A stretch of DNA of 64,000 nucleotides from an uncultured Eubacteriales bacterium (lineage in GTDB: Bacteria; Bacillota; Clostridia; Oscillospirales; Acutalibacteraceae). Positions 57,399-64,000 of the stretch are shown here, one piece after another. The position numbers were made by a program, and so were the translations under genes. Location: the NCBI GenBank assembly GCA_934643185.1, contig CAKUBN010000002.1:1-64000 (forward strand), written 5' to 3'. The notes below the pieces were generated by a model. It was not told the origin of the DNA and did no database searches. It saw only the letters and a program-made list of their open reading frames with translations. Every line of letters starts with the position of its first letter. Within the stretch, counting starts at the first letter, position 1.

Positions 57399-58748
57399 AT
57401 GCGCGGAAAACTGAAAAAATTTTTAGCGGCGGCGCTCGCCGCACTTTTGACGCTTTCTTTTTCGGGGTGCAGCGAGCTGACGGGCCTTGACGCGCAGACA
57501 CTGATGTCTCCGCCGAAAACGACGGCGGACAGAGAGGCGATATACGCCCTGATGGGCGGCAGCGTGGGCGACGTGACGCTGGTTTACCCGAAATACGGCG
57601 ATTACCGCTCGGCGATCATCTCGCGCGATTTGGACGGATGCGGCACCTCGGAGGTCGTGAGCTTCTGCGCAAACGGCGACACGGGCGGCACGCGGCTTGA
57701 GTTTTTCAAAAAGAACGAAGACGGCGCATGGAGCTCCATGGCGCGGTTCACCTCGGCGGCGACGCAGGTGGACAAGGTGCTTTTCGGCGATCTGACGGGC
57801 GACGGCATGGACGAGATCATCGTGGGGTGGGGCGACCCGCTCACGGCGACGGCGAGCGTTTCGGTCTATTATATGGATGGGGACACGATCCGCGAGTTTT
57901 CCATGACGACGGTCTCGTACAGCGAAATGCTGCTGACGGATTTTGACAACGACAACATCAAAGAGCTGTTTGTTCTGCAGGCGGCGCAGACAAGCGGCGA
58001 AGAGATCACTGCGCTTGGCGGATTATACCGCTTTGACGGCGACCAGCCGTATGTTTCTAAGACCGTGCCGCTCGACGCGGCCGTGACGCGCTACACCTCT
58101 GTGAGCTTTTCGCAGGTGAACTCCTGGCGGCGCGCAGCGGTGCTGGACGGCGTGAAGGCGGACGGACGCATGCTGACGCAGGTCATCGGGTATGACGAAG
58201 CGTCCGATCGGCTCATTTCGCCGCTCTCAAACGAAGAAAACGCGACGGATCGGCCGACGGCGGCCGCGGCCGTTTCGCGCGATGTGAATAACGATGGTAT
58301 TGTGGAGATCCCCACAGCGGTGCTGACGATAAACGGCAGCGAAACGACGGCGGATTCCACCGGGTATGTCATCACGTGGAACACGTATAGCTTACAGGAC
58401 AACACGTTGACGCCGGTGTGCGCGAGTATTTTGAATACGGCGGAAAACTACAACCTGTTTTTGCCGAGCAGCGAGGATAACTACGGCTGCCAAAATGACA
58501 CCGTGACCCGCACAGCGACATTCTTTACGTATACGCAGATCGGCTTTAACGGCAATTACCTCGGCCGGGAGGACAAGTTCTCCATTCGGGTATATACGGA
58601 GGAAGACTGGGCGGAAAAAGAACAGGATGACGAAGATATTCTGTTGAGCAGCTCCGCCGGGCGCGTGTATGTGCTGCGCATTTTGGACGATTCCATGGCG
58701 GAAAGCGACGAAAAAACGCTGCAAAGCGGATTTGAAGTGCTGGAATAA
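57399..58748 (+). CDS. Lipoprotein with FG-GAP/VCBS-like repeats
   Basis: A 449-residue exported lipoprotein. The signal ends in LSFSGCS (lipid cysteine near residue 25). The mature part contains FG-GAP-like Asp/Gly calcium-type loops such as ISRDLDGCGTSEVV, LFGDLTGDGMDEI, LLTDFDNDNIKELF and SRDVNNDGIVEIP, spaced as beta-propeller blades. It may bind a ligand at the cell surface. The response regulator and kinase genes follow, so it could be an accessory sensor for them. ATG 57399 behind CAGGAGGTG is preferred over the longer frame. Confidence 0.82.
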   Translation: MRGKLKKFLAAALAALLTLSFSGCSELTGLDAQTLMSPPKTTADREAIYALMGGSVGDVTLVYPKYGDYRSAIISRDLDGCGTSEVVSFCANGDTGGTRLEFFKKNEDGAWSSMARFTSAATQVDKVLFGDLTGDGMDEIIVGWGDPLTATASVSVYYMDGDTIREFSMTTVSYSEMLLTDFDNDNIKELFVLQAAQTSGEEITALGGLYRFDGDQPYVSKTVPLDAAVTRYTSVSFSQVNSWRRAAVLDGVKADGRMLTQVIGYDEASDRLISPLSNEENATDRPTAAAAVSRDVNNDGIVEIPTAVLTINGSETTADSTGYVITWNTYSLQDNTLTPVCASILNTAENYNLFLPSSEDNYGCQNDTVTRTATFFTYTQIGFNGNYLGREDKFSIRVYTEEDWAEKEQDDEDILLSSSAGRVYVLRILDDSMAESDEKTLQSGFEVLE

Positions 58749-58787
58749 ATATAGACTGAAAATGGGGGACAGAAAGGGGAAACGAAC

Positions 58788-59492
58788 ATGAAAAAGATAT
58801 TGGTGGCAGAGGACGAACAGAATATCCGCGAGTTTGTGGTCATCAATTTAAAGCGCGCGGGGTACGACTGCGTGGAAGCCGCAAGCGGTGAGGAAGCCTT
58901 GCGCGTGTACGAGCAGGCTGGCGGCGATTTTGACGTGGCCGTGCTGGACATCATGATGCCCGGCAGTCTGGACGGCCTTGCTGTATGTAAGGAATTAAGA
59001 CAGAAAAACGCGACCATCGGCATCATCATGCTGACGGCGAAAACGCAGGAAATGGACAAGGTGACGGGCCTGATGATGGGCGCGGACGATTATGTGACGA
59101 AGCCGTTCAGCCCCTCTGAGCTCGTGGCGCGCGTGGACGCCGTTTACCGCCGTGTGGCACAGTTTACGAGAGCCGCAGAGCCGAATTTCTCCGAAGAGCT
59201 GCGCTCCGGCCGCTTCGTGCTGAACCTGCGCAACCGCTCATTCACAAAAGACGGCAACCCCGTGGAGCTGACACAGGTGGAGTTTCAGATTATGGAATAC
59301 TTCATCTCAAATGCTGGTAAGGCGTTAAAACGCTCCGAAATTCTAAAGCACGTCTGGGGCAGCGGATATGTCGGTGAGGAAAAAATCGTAGACGTGAATA
59401 TTCGCAGGTTGAGAATGAAGATCGAAGACGAGCCCTCGAACCCGAGACATGTTGTCACCGTGTGGGGCATCGGCTATCGGTGGGATAAGTAA
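58788..59492 (+). CDS. Response regulator, OmpR/PhoB family
   Basis: A 234-residue two-component response regulator. The receiver domain has the acidic pair in ILVAEDEQNIREF, the phospho-acceptor aspartate in VAVLDIMMPG (near residue 52), the threonine in MLTAKTQE and the lysine in VTKPFSP (near 105). A winged-helix DNA-binding domain (about 135-232) shows VELTQVEFQIMEYF and RSEILKHVWGSGY, ending VWGIGYRWDK. Its partner kinase is 277 nt downstream, separated by a hairpin element. Confidence 0.96.
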   Translation: MKKILVAEDEQNIREFVVINLKRAGYDCVEAASGEEALRVYEQAGGDFDVAVLDIMMPGSLDGLAVCKELRQKNATIGIIMLTAKTQEMDKVTGLMMGADDYVTKPFSPSELVARVDAVYRRVAQFTRAAEPNFSEELRSGRFVLNLRNRSFTKDGNPVELTQVEFQIMEYFISNAGKALKRSEILKHVWGSGYVGEEKIVDVNIRRLRMKIEDEPSNPRHVVTVWGIGYRWDK

Positions 59493-59521
59493 TCAAAAGG
59501 TTGCGTGAAAGCAAACGAATG

Positions 59522-59711
59522 AAGTCTTTGATTAAACTTTCTTCAGAAAGTTTATGGGGTCTCGGGGCAAGGCCCTGAGGCGTCGTCTGCAGACGACGAA
59601 ATCTTTTTGCCTAATAAAAAACTAGGAAAGTAGGTTCAACAGTCCGGTGGACTGTTGTACAGCAGAAAACCCAGTTGCATGGGTTTTCTGATGACTTGCA
59701 GGGCAAGTCAT
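59522..59711 (+). repeat. Six-hairpin intergenic element, copy D
   Basis: The most diverged copy. H1 is 59534-59553 (arm AAACTTTCT), H2 59561-59579 (arm CTCGGGGC, with a G-T pair), H3 59581-59598 (arm CGTCGTC, loop TGCA), then the TTTTTGCCT and TAGGAAAG linker. H4 is 59637-59657 (arm CAACAGTCC, loop GGT), H5 59663-59690 (arm CAGAAAACCC) and H6 59691-59711 (arm ATGACTTGC, loop AGG). It lies inside the response regulator-kinase operon, so it is transcribed in most messages. Confidence 0.88.
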
Positions 59712-59768
59712 TCAAAATGATAAAAATAGGCTATTCCACAAAAAGAAGCACAGAAAGGAGGAAAGCGC

Positions 59769-61259
59769 GTGTTCAAAAAAGGTATCGCAAGACGCTGGCT
59801 GTTTAACAGCCTCGGTGTGATGATTTTATTATTTACAGCCTGTATTGCGGCGCTTTCTTTCGTTGTGCAGAGCTATGCCTATAACGGCATCCAAATGACG
59901 CTCATCGGTCGCAGCGACGAGCTGCCCACCGTGCTTTCCGGCAGCATGAAAACCGTAAGCGAGTTTAACGCTGCAGCCAGAAGCTACACCGAAAATTTCC
60001 CGGATAAAGACCTCATGGAGGTCATGGCGGTCTCGCGTTCGGGCAGCATTTTGTCTACCTCCTCCGGCTTTGCGCCGGACCAAAACCAGAGCAAGCCCGA
60101 TTTTGAAAGTGCCTTGCACAGCGAAAACGGGTACGGCTATTGGATCGGCAAGCTCGCGAGCGGCGAGAAGGTCATGGCCGTCTCGCGCGTGGCGCGCGGC
60201 GCAAACGGCGCGGTGCTCGGCGCGGTGCGGTACATCGTCTCTATGGAGCGCGCAGACCGGCAGATTACGTATGTCGTGCTGGTTTTGATCGGCATCGGTG
60301 TGCTCATTTTGGTGCTCGTCACGCTTTCGGGCATCTATTTTGTGCGGTCTATTATCACGCCCATTCGGGAACTCAATGCTACAGCGGAAAAAATCGCAAA
60401 GGGCGATTTTGACGTGCGCGTCAAGAAAGAGAAGGACGACGAGCTCGGCGCACTGTGCGACTCCATCAACGACATGGCGGCAGAGCTTGGCACAGCGGAA
60501 AAAATGAAAAACGACTTCATTTCCTCTGTTTCGCACGAGCTGCGCACGCCGCTGACGGCTATCAAGGGTTGGGCGGAAACGCTGCAAACAGGCGGCATCG
60601 GCCGCGAAACGTATGATAAGGGCATGAATGTCATCGTGCGCGAGGCAGAACGCCTTTCCGGCATGGTGGAGGAGCTTCTGGATTTCTCCCGCATGCAAAG
60701 CGGCAGAATGCGGCTGATCCTCAAGAAAATCGATCTTTTGGCGGAGCTCGATGAGGCCGTGTACATGTTCACCGACCGCGCGCGAACGGAGCATAAAAAC
60801 CTCATTTACGATGAGGAGGACACGATGCTTTCGCCGATTTTGGGCGATGTGAATCGCCTGCGGCAGGTGTTCATCAACGTCATCGACAACGCTTTGAAAT
60901 ACACGAATCCCGGTGGTACGGTGCGTGTTTCCGCGTATGAGGACGACGGGTTTATCCGCGTCATCATTAAGGACAGTGGCTGCGGCATCCCGGCGGAGCA
61001 TCTGCCAAACGTCAAAAAGAAGTTCTACAAAGCAAACCAAAACGTGCGCGGCAACGGCATTGGCCTCGCCGTCGCAAATGAGATCATGGAGCTGCACTCC
61101 GGCTCGCTTGATGTTGACAGCGAAGAAGGCATGGGTACCACGGTCATCATCACGATACCGACCATGAAAAAGCTTGAGATGAATCCCGAGCTTTCCAATA
61201 CAACGCAGATTCCCACCGCCACCGCGCAGGTGCAGGTCGTGGAGAGAAAACAGGATTAA
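59769..61259 (+). CDS. Sensor histidine kinase
   Basis: A 496-residue membrane kinase. Two helices (about 12-32 and 170-192) flank an outside sensor domain of about 135 residues. A HAMP linker (TPIRELNATAEKIAKGDFDV, near 200), the HisKA motif SSVSHELRTPLTAIKG (near 255) and an ATPase domain follow, with the N-box VIDNALKYTNPGG, DSGCGIPAEHL (G1) and RGNGIGLAVANEIM (G2). The start is GTG 59769 behind AAAGGAGGAAAG. It pairs with the upstream regulator. The C-terminal Thr/Gln-rich tail is unremarkable. Confidence 0.95.
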   Translation: MFKKGIARRWLFNSLGVMILLFTACIAALSFVVQSYAYNGIQMTLIGRSDELPTVLSGSMKTVSEFNAAARSYTENFPDKDLMEVMAVSRSGSILSTSSGFAPDQNQSKPDFESALHSENGYGYWIGKLASGEKVMAVSRVARGANGAVLGAVRYIVSMERADRQITYVVLVLIGIGVLILVLVTLSGIYFVRSIITPIRELNATAEKIAKGDFDVRVKKEKDDELGALCDSINDMAAELGTAEKMKNDFISSVSHELRTPLTAIKGWAETLQTGGIGRETYDKGMNVIVREAERLSGMVEELLDFSRMQSGRMRLILKKIDLLAELDEAVYMFTDRARTEHKNLIYDEEDTMLSPILGDVNRLRQVFINVIDNALKYTNPGGTVRVSAYEDDGFIRVIIKDSGCGIPAEHLPNVKKKFYKANQNVRGNGIGLAVANEIMELHSGSLDVDSEEGMGTTVIITIPTMKKLEMNPELSNTTQIPTATAQVQVVERKQD

Positions 61260-61287
61260 ATATTGTTTATAAGCAAAAGGAGAAAGA

Positions 61288-62223
61288 ATGGCAAAACGCG
61301 TAACATCTATCGGCGGGCAGGCCTTGCTTGAGGGCATTTTGATGGTTGGCCCGAAGAAAAACGTAGCGGCTTTTTGTGACGAAGCCGGAAATATTACAAC
61401 GGAGGAGGTTTCCACGCCGTCGCTGCGCGAAAAATACCCCATTTTGAAAAAGCCGTTTATACGCGGCGTGTTCTCTATGGTGGATACCCTGCGCCTCGGT
61501 ATGAAGGCGCTGACGCTTTCGGCGGATAAAGTGGGCGGCGAGGAAGAGGAAGAGCCCTCGAAATTTGAAAAGTGGCTCGAAAAGAAATTCGGAGACAAGG
61601 TGATGAATGCGGTCGTCGCCGTGGGCGGTGTGCTGGGCGTGGCGCTTGCGGTGCTGCTGTTCTTCTTTTTGCCGGCGGTGCTCTTTAACGGGCTGATGAT
61701 GCTCACGGGCGACGGCATCAGTGGTTGGCGTTCGGTGTTTGAGGGCCTTTTACGTATCGTCATTTTTGTACTGTACATTGTTGTCATCTCTAAAATGCCG
61801 GAGATTGACCGCACATTCCGCTACCACGGCGCGGAGCACAAGACGATTTTCTGCTATGAAAACGACCTGCCGCTCACCGTGGAAAATGTGCGGAAACAGA
61901 AGCGTTTTCACCCGCGCTGCGGCTCCAGCTTTATGATCTTAATGCTTTTGCTCGGCATTATCATCGGCTTTTTCATTCCGTTTTCCAATCCGTTTTTGCG
62001 CACATTTTGTAAGCTTCTGTGCCTGCCGATCGTCGTCAGCATCGGGTATGAGCTTATCAAGCTCTGCGGCAAATATGATAACGTACTGACGCGCATCATT
62101 GCGGCGCCGGGCCTGTGGTTTCAGCGCCTGACCGTAAAGGAGCCGACCGACAAGATGATGGAGGCCGCCATCGCGGCGATGAAAGCGGTCATCCCGGAAA
62201 ACGGCGAGGATATTATCCGATGA
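61288..62223 (+). CDS. DUF1385 family membrane protein
   Basis: A 311-residue membrane protein of the DUF1385 family, common in Firmicutes and of unknown function. The start IGGQALLEGILMVGPKKNVA and the second half YHGAEHKTIFCYENDLPLTV (near residue 185) with KRFHPRCGSSFM are diagnostic. About four helices lie in the middle and C-terminal parts. It precedes prmC, with overlapping stop and start (ATGA), a neighbourhood that is conserved in many clostridia. Confidence 0.92.
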   Translation: MAKRVTSIGGQALLEGILMVGPKKNVAAFCDEAGNITTEEVSTPSLREKYPILKKPFIRGVFSMVDTLRLGMKALTLSADKVGGEEEEEPSKFEKWLEKKFGDKVMNAVVAVGGVLGVALAVLLFFFLPAVLFNGLMMLTGDGISGWRSVFEGLLRIVIFVLYIVVISKMPEIDRTFRYHGAEHKTIFCYENDLPLTVENVRKQKRFHPRCGSSFMILMLLLGIIIGFFIPFSNPFLRTFCKLLCLPIVVSIGYELIKLCGKYDNVLTRIIAAPGLWFQRLTVKEPTDKMMEAAIAAMKAVIPENGEDIIR

Positions 62224-63065
62224 CGCTGCAGGAGTTATATCGCGCGGCGAAAGCGGAGCTTGAACCCGTCACGGAGGACCCGGCGTTTGAAGCTGCGTGC
62301 CTTTTGGAGCATTTTTGCGGCGCAAACCGCACAGAATTGCTTTTGCACGGGGACAAAATAGCCGAACCGGAAGCGGAGGAAAAGCTTTTGTCCGCGCTCG
62401 AAAAGCGCAAGACGGGCGAGCCGCTGCAATATCTCATCGGTGAGTGGGATTTTATGAGCCTGACGCTTTCCTGTGGGGAGGGCGTTTTGATCCCGCGCGA
62501 GGACACTGCTGTTTTGGTGGAAGCGGTGTGCAGGCGGCTGCCGAAGACCGAGAATCCGCCGAAAGGGCTTGACCTTTGCGCCGGCACAGGCGCGGTGGGG
62601 CTTTCCATCGCGAAAGAAGCACACGCCGAAGTGACGGAAGTGGAGCTGTACGACAGCGCATTCAACTATTTAAACGAGAATTTGGCGCGTTACCCGGAGC
62701 TGCCGGTGACGGCGGTAAAGGGCGACATGTTGGATAAAGCGTTTGCGGAGACGCTGCCGGATGGGTTCGATTTCATCGCGTCGAACCCGCCGTATATTGA
62801 GACAAGCGAGCTACCGCTTTTGCAGCGCGAAGTGCAGAAAGAGCCGAAAACGGCGTTGGACGGCGGCGCGGACGGCCTCATCTTCTACCGCGCGATCTGC
62901 GATATTTGGGCGAAAAAATTGCACCCGAACGGCGTGCTCGCCGTGGAAATCGGTGAGACGCAGGGGCAGGCGATAAAGGTGCTGTTTGAAGCCGCCGGCC
63001 TGCGCGATGTGCGGATTCACAAGGATTTGGGCGCGCTCGACAGGGCGGTTTCGGGAGTTAAGTGA
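62220..63065 (+). CDS. prmC: Peptide chain release factor N5-glutamine methyltransferase
   Basis: PrmC methylates the GGQ glutamine of release factors RF1 and RF2. The 281-residue protein has an N-terminal helical domain (ACLLEHFCGANRTELLLHGD), the GEPLQYLIGEWDFM segment near residue 70, VLIPREDTAVLVEAV near 92, the SAM loop LDLCAGTGAVGLSIA near 118 and the catalytic ASNPPYIETSE (near 185). ATG 62220 overlaps the DUF1385 stop and gives the normal N-terminus; the open frame extending upstream is part of the DUF1385 gene. Confidence 0.96.
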   Translation: MTLQELYRAAKAELEPVTEDPAFEAACLLEHFCGANRTELLLHGDKIAEPEAEEKLLSALEKRKTGEPLQYLIGEWDFMSLTLSCGEGVLIPREDTAVLVEAVCRRLPKTENPPKGLDLCAGTGAVGLSIAKEAHAEVTEVELYDSAFNYLNENLARYPELPVTAVKGDMLDKAFAETLPDGFDFIASNPPYIETSELPLLQREVQKEPKTALDGGADGLIFYRAICDIWAKKLHPNGVLAVEIGETQGQAIKVLFEAAGLRDVRIHKDLGALDRAVSGVK

Positions 63066-63079
63066 GACGATTTTAGTTT

Positions 63080-63273
63080 AAAGGCGGCTTTTGCCGCCTT
63101 TTAGGAAACCCATACGACTGGGTTTCCTACGGTTTGAACGTCCCCCGGACGTTCAAACCTACCTTCCTAGTCTTTGAGGAGGCAAAAAGATTTCGTCGTT
63201 TGCGAACGACGACTCAGGGCGCTGCCCTGAGAACCTGCAAGCTTTTGAAAAAGCTTGAGCAAAACTTTTAACC
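63080..63273 (-). repeat. Six-hairpin intergenic element, copy E (reversed)
   Basis: Reading from 63273 on the minus strand: H1 63257-63238 (arm CAAGCTTTT), H2 63231-63213 (arm CTCAGGGC), H3 63211-63194 (arm CGTCGTT, loop CGCA), the TTTTTGCCT and AGGAAGGT linker, H4 63159-63131 (13-bp arm GGTTTGAACGTCC), H5 63129-63102 (arm TAGGAAACCCA) and H6 63101-63080 (arm AAAGGCGGC). The tail begins 15 nt after the prmC stop. Confidence 0.9.
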
Positions 63274-63323
63274 ATGGTCTTCTTTAGCTATGCAATAATT
63301 TTATCCGAAAGGAAGTTTTTCAA

Positions 63324-63614
63324 ATGGTAAAGCATGTTTTAATGATCAAGCTCAAGGACAATTCCAAGGAGCAGTGCGAAAAGCTGCGCGATCTTTTTAT
63401 GACGATGAAGGGCCGCGTGCCGCAGGCACTTGACGTGGAAGCCGGTGCGGATTTCCTCCACTCCGAGCGCTCCTTTGACGTCTGCCTGACCGTTACGCTC
63501 GAGAGCCCTGAGGCGCTCGAAGAATACCAGAAAGACCCGTACCACTGCAACACGGTGAAGACCTATGTTGCGACAGTTCGCGAAAAGGCGGTTGCGGTCG
63601 ATTACATCGTTTGA
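63324..63614 (+). CDS. Dabb family stress-responsive alpha/beta barrel protein
   Basis: A 96-residue single-domain Dabb protein, a small dimeric ferredoxin-like barrel of generally unknown function. MVKHVLMIKLKDNSKEQCEK, the central LDVEAGADFLHSERSFDVCL and the end LEEYQKDPYHCNTVKTYV are typical. It starts at ATG 63324 behind CGAAAGGAAG and is a single-gene unit between copy E and a terminator. Confidence 0.9.
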   Translation: MVKHVLMIKLKDNSKEQCEKLRDLFMTMKGRVPQALDVEAGADFLHSERSFDVCLTVTLESPEALEEYQKDPYHCNTVKTYVATVREKAVAVDYIV

Positions 63615-63629
63615 TTGAACAAAATTCAC

Positions 63630-63666
63630 GCGGCGCTGTGCGGCTTTTGCATGGCGCTGCTTTTTT
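63630..63666 (+). terminator. Terminator after the Dabb gene
   Basis: GCGGCGC pairs with GCGCTGC (one G-T), continued by TGTGC/GCATG, followed by six T. It lies 15 nt after the stop. Confidence 0.8.
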
Positions 63667-63761
63667 ACACGGCTTGTTGCTGAAGTCGAAACCGCGCCAA
63701 ATTAGCCAAAAAAGAATAGGAAAATTCGGCGTTTACACCCCTCAAAAACGACATATGGGTA

Positions 63762-63790
63762 TTGAATTGCAACATTTTATCCGATATAAT
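63762..63790 (+). promoter_or_regulatory. Promoter of the terminal MATE gene
   Basis: TTGAAT (63762-63767) and a perfect TATAAT (63785-63790) are 17 nt apart, 34 nt upstream of the GTG start. Confidence 0.8.
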
Positions 63791-63824
63791 GATAGCTAAA
63801 GTGTCTTTTGAAGGGAGCTATTTT

Positions 63825-64000
63825 GTGGTTCGCAATATGACGAAGGGCAGCCCGGTAAAGCTTTTGTTGGCATTTGCACTGCCTTTGCTCGTTGCCAATG
63901 TGTTTCAGCAGTTATACTCTGTGGCGGATGCCATGGTGCTCGGCCGCGGTGTAGGCGTCAATGCGCTTGCGGCGGCGGGTTCCACGGGTTCGGTACATTT
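63825..64000 (+). CDS. MATE family efflux transporter (partial, runs off the window)
   Basis: The first 58 codons of a fourth MATE transporter. The frame from GTG 63825 behind AAGGGAG reads MVRNMTKGSPVKLLLAFALP, then LLVANVFQQLYSVADAMVLG with VNALAAAGSTGSV, the standard first helix and connecting loop. ATG 63837 is an alternative start. The rest of the gene is outside the window. It has its own promoter. Confidence 0.85.
   Translation, partial: MVRNMTKGSPVKLLLAFALPLLVANVFQQLYSVADAMVLGRGVGVNALAAAGSTGSVH

Overview
The window is about 64 kb of moderately GC-rich bacterial chromosome from a Firmicute, most likely a gut clostridium of the Oscillospiraceae/Ruminococcaceae type. The evidence is the rimP-nusA-rnpM-ylxQ-infB-rbfA-nrnA-truB-ribF order, AGGAGG-type ribosome sites, sigma-A promoters with 17-nt spacers, RecA-RecX coupling, a DUF1385-prmC pair, and PadR-HAAS and DUF6062 genes. 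There is no prophage, insertion sequence, CRISPR array, rRNA or tRNA that I can see. Most housekeeping genes lie on the + strand, which is probably the leading strand.

Layout: 1-9.7 kb is the translation and ribosome-assembly operon (end of rimP, nusA, rnpM, ylxQ, infB, an M20 peptidase, rbfA, an nrnA-like DHH phosphoesterase, a SagB-type nitroreductase, truB, ribF). 9.7-24.4 kb holds degV, rpsO, pnp, a metallo-beta-lactamase pseudogene, proB-proA, an unrecognised three-gene minus-strand cluster, a YfcE-like phosphodiesterase, a phosphoglucomutase, recA-recX and a frameshifted methyltransferase. 24.4-38.7 kb holds rimO-pgsA-gpsA-msrC-nitroreductase, a cation:proton antiporter behind a candidate fluoride riboswitch, a MATE transporter, a minus-strand group (histidine phosphatase, DAHP synthase, SDR, rsmE) and lepA-hemW. 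38.8-47.4 kb is mostly minus strand: a DUF2798 protein with a hairpin-masked ribosome site, a MacB/FtsX-type ABC transporter, a MATE gene with a stop at codon 5, a divergent TetR gene, an Ogg-type glycosylase and DUF6062. 47.4-48.3 kb is an AT-rich non-coding gap with DnaA-box-like motifs. 48.3-64 kb has rlmB, a very large membrane protein that looks like a catalytically dead P-type ATPase, PadR/HAAS-DUF4097, MarR-MATE, a MecA-like fragment, VanZ, an FG-GAP-like lipoprotein, a two-component system, DUF1385-prmC, a Dabb protein and the start of a fourth MATE gene.

The most unusual feature is a family of intergenic elements of about 195 nt, five full copies plus one truncated head (9694-9892, 20866-20908, 20912-21108, 21174-21368 reversed, 59522-59711, 63080-63273 reversed). 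Each is a string of six short hairpins in fixed order. From copy to copy the stem sequences change on both arms together, so pairing is kept, while some loops (a CGCA-type tetraloop in hairpin 3) and one linker (TTTTGCCT ... AGGAAGG) stay nearly constant. Two copies in opposite orientation lie between the recA promoter and recA, and one separates a response regulator from its kinase. This is the best candidate here for an undescribed system: a structured RNA or a non-autonomous, REP/MITE-like mobile element.

Other notable signals are the fluoride-riboswitch/antiporter unit, the pseudo-P-type ATPase, operator palindromes at the MarR and PadR genes, and several recently damaged genes. Functional names rest on motif recognition by eye; no database search was possible.
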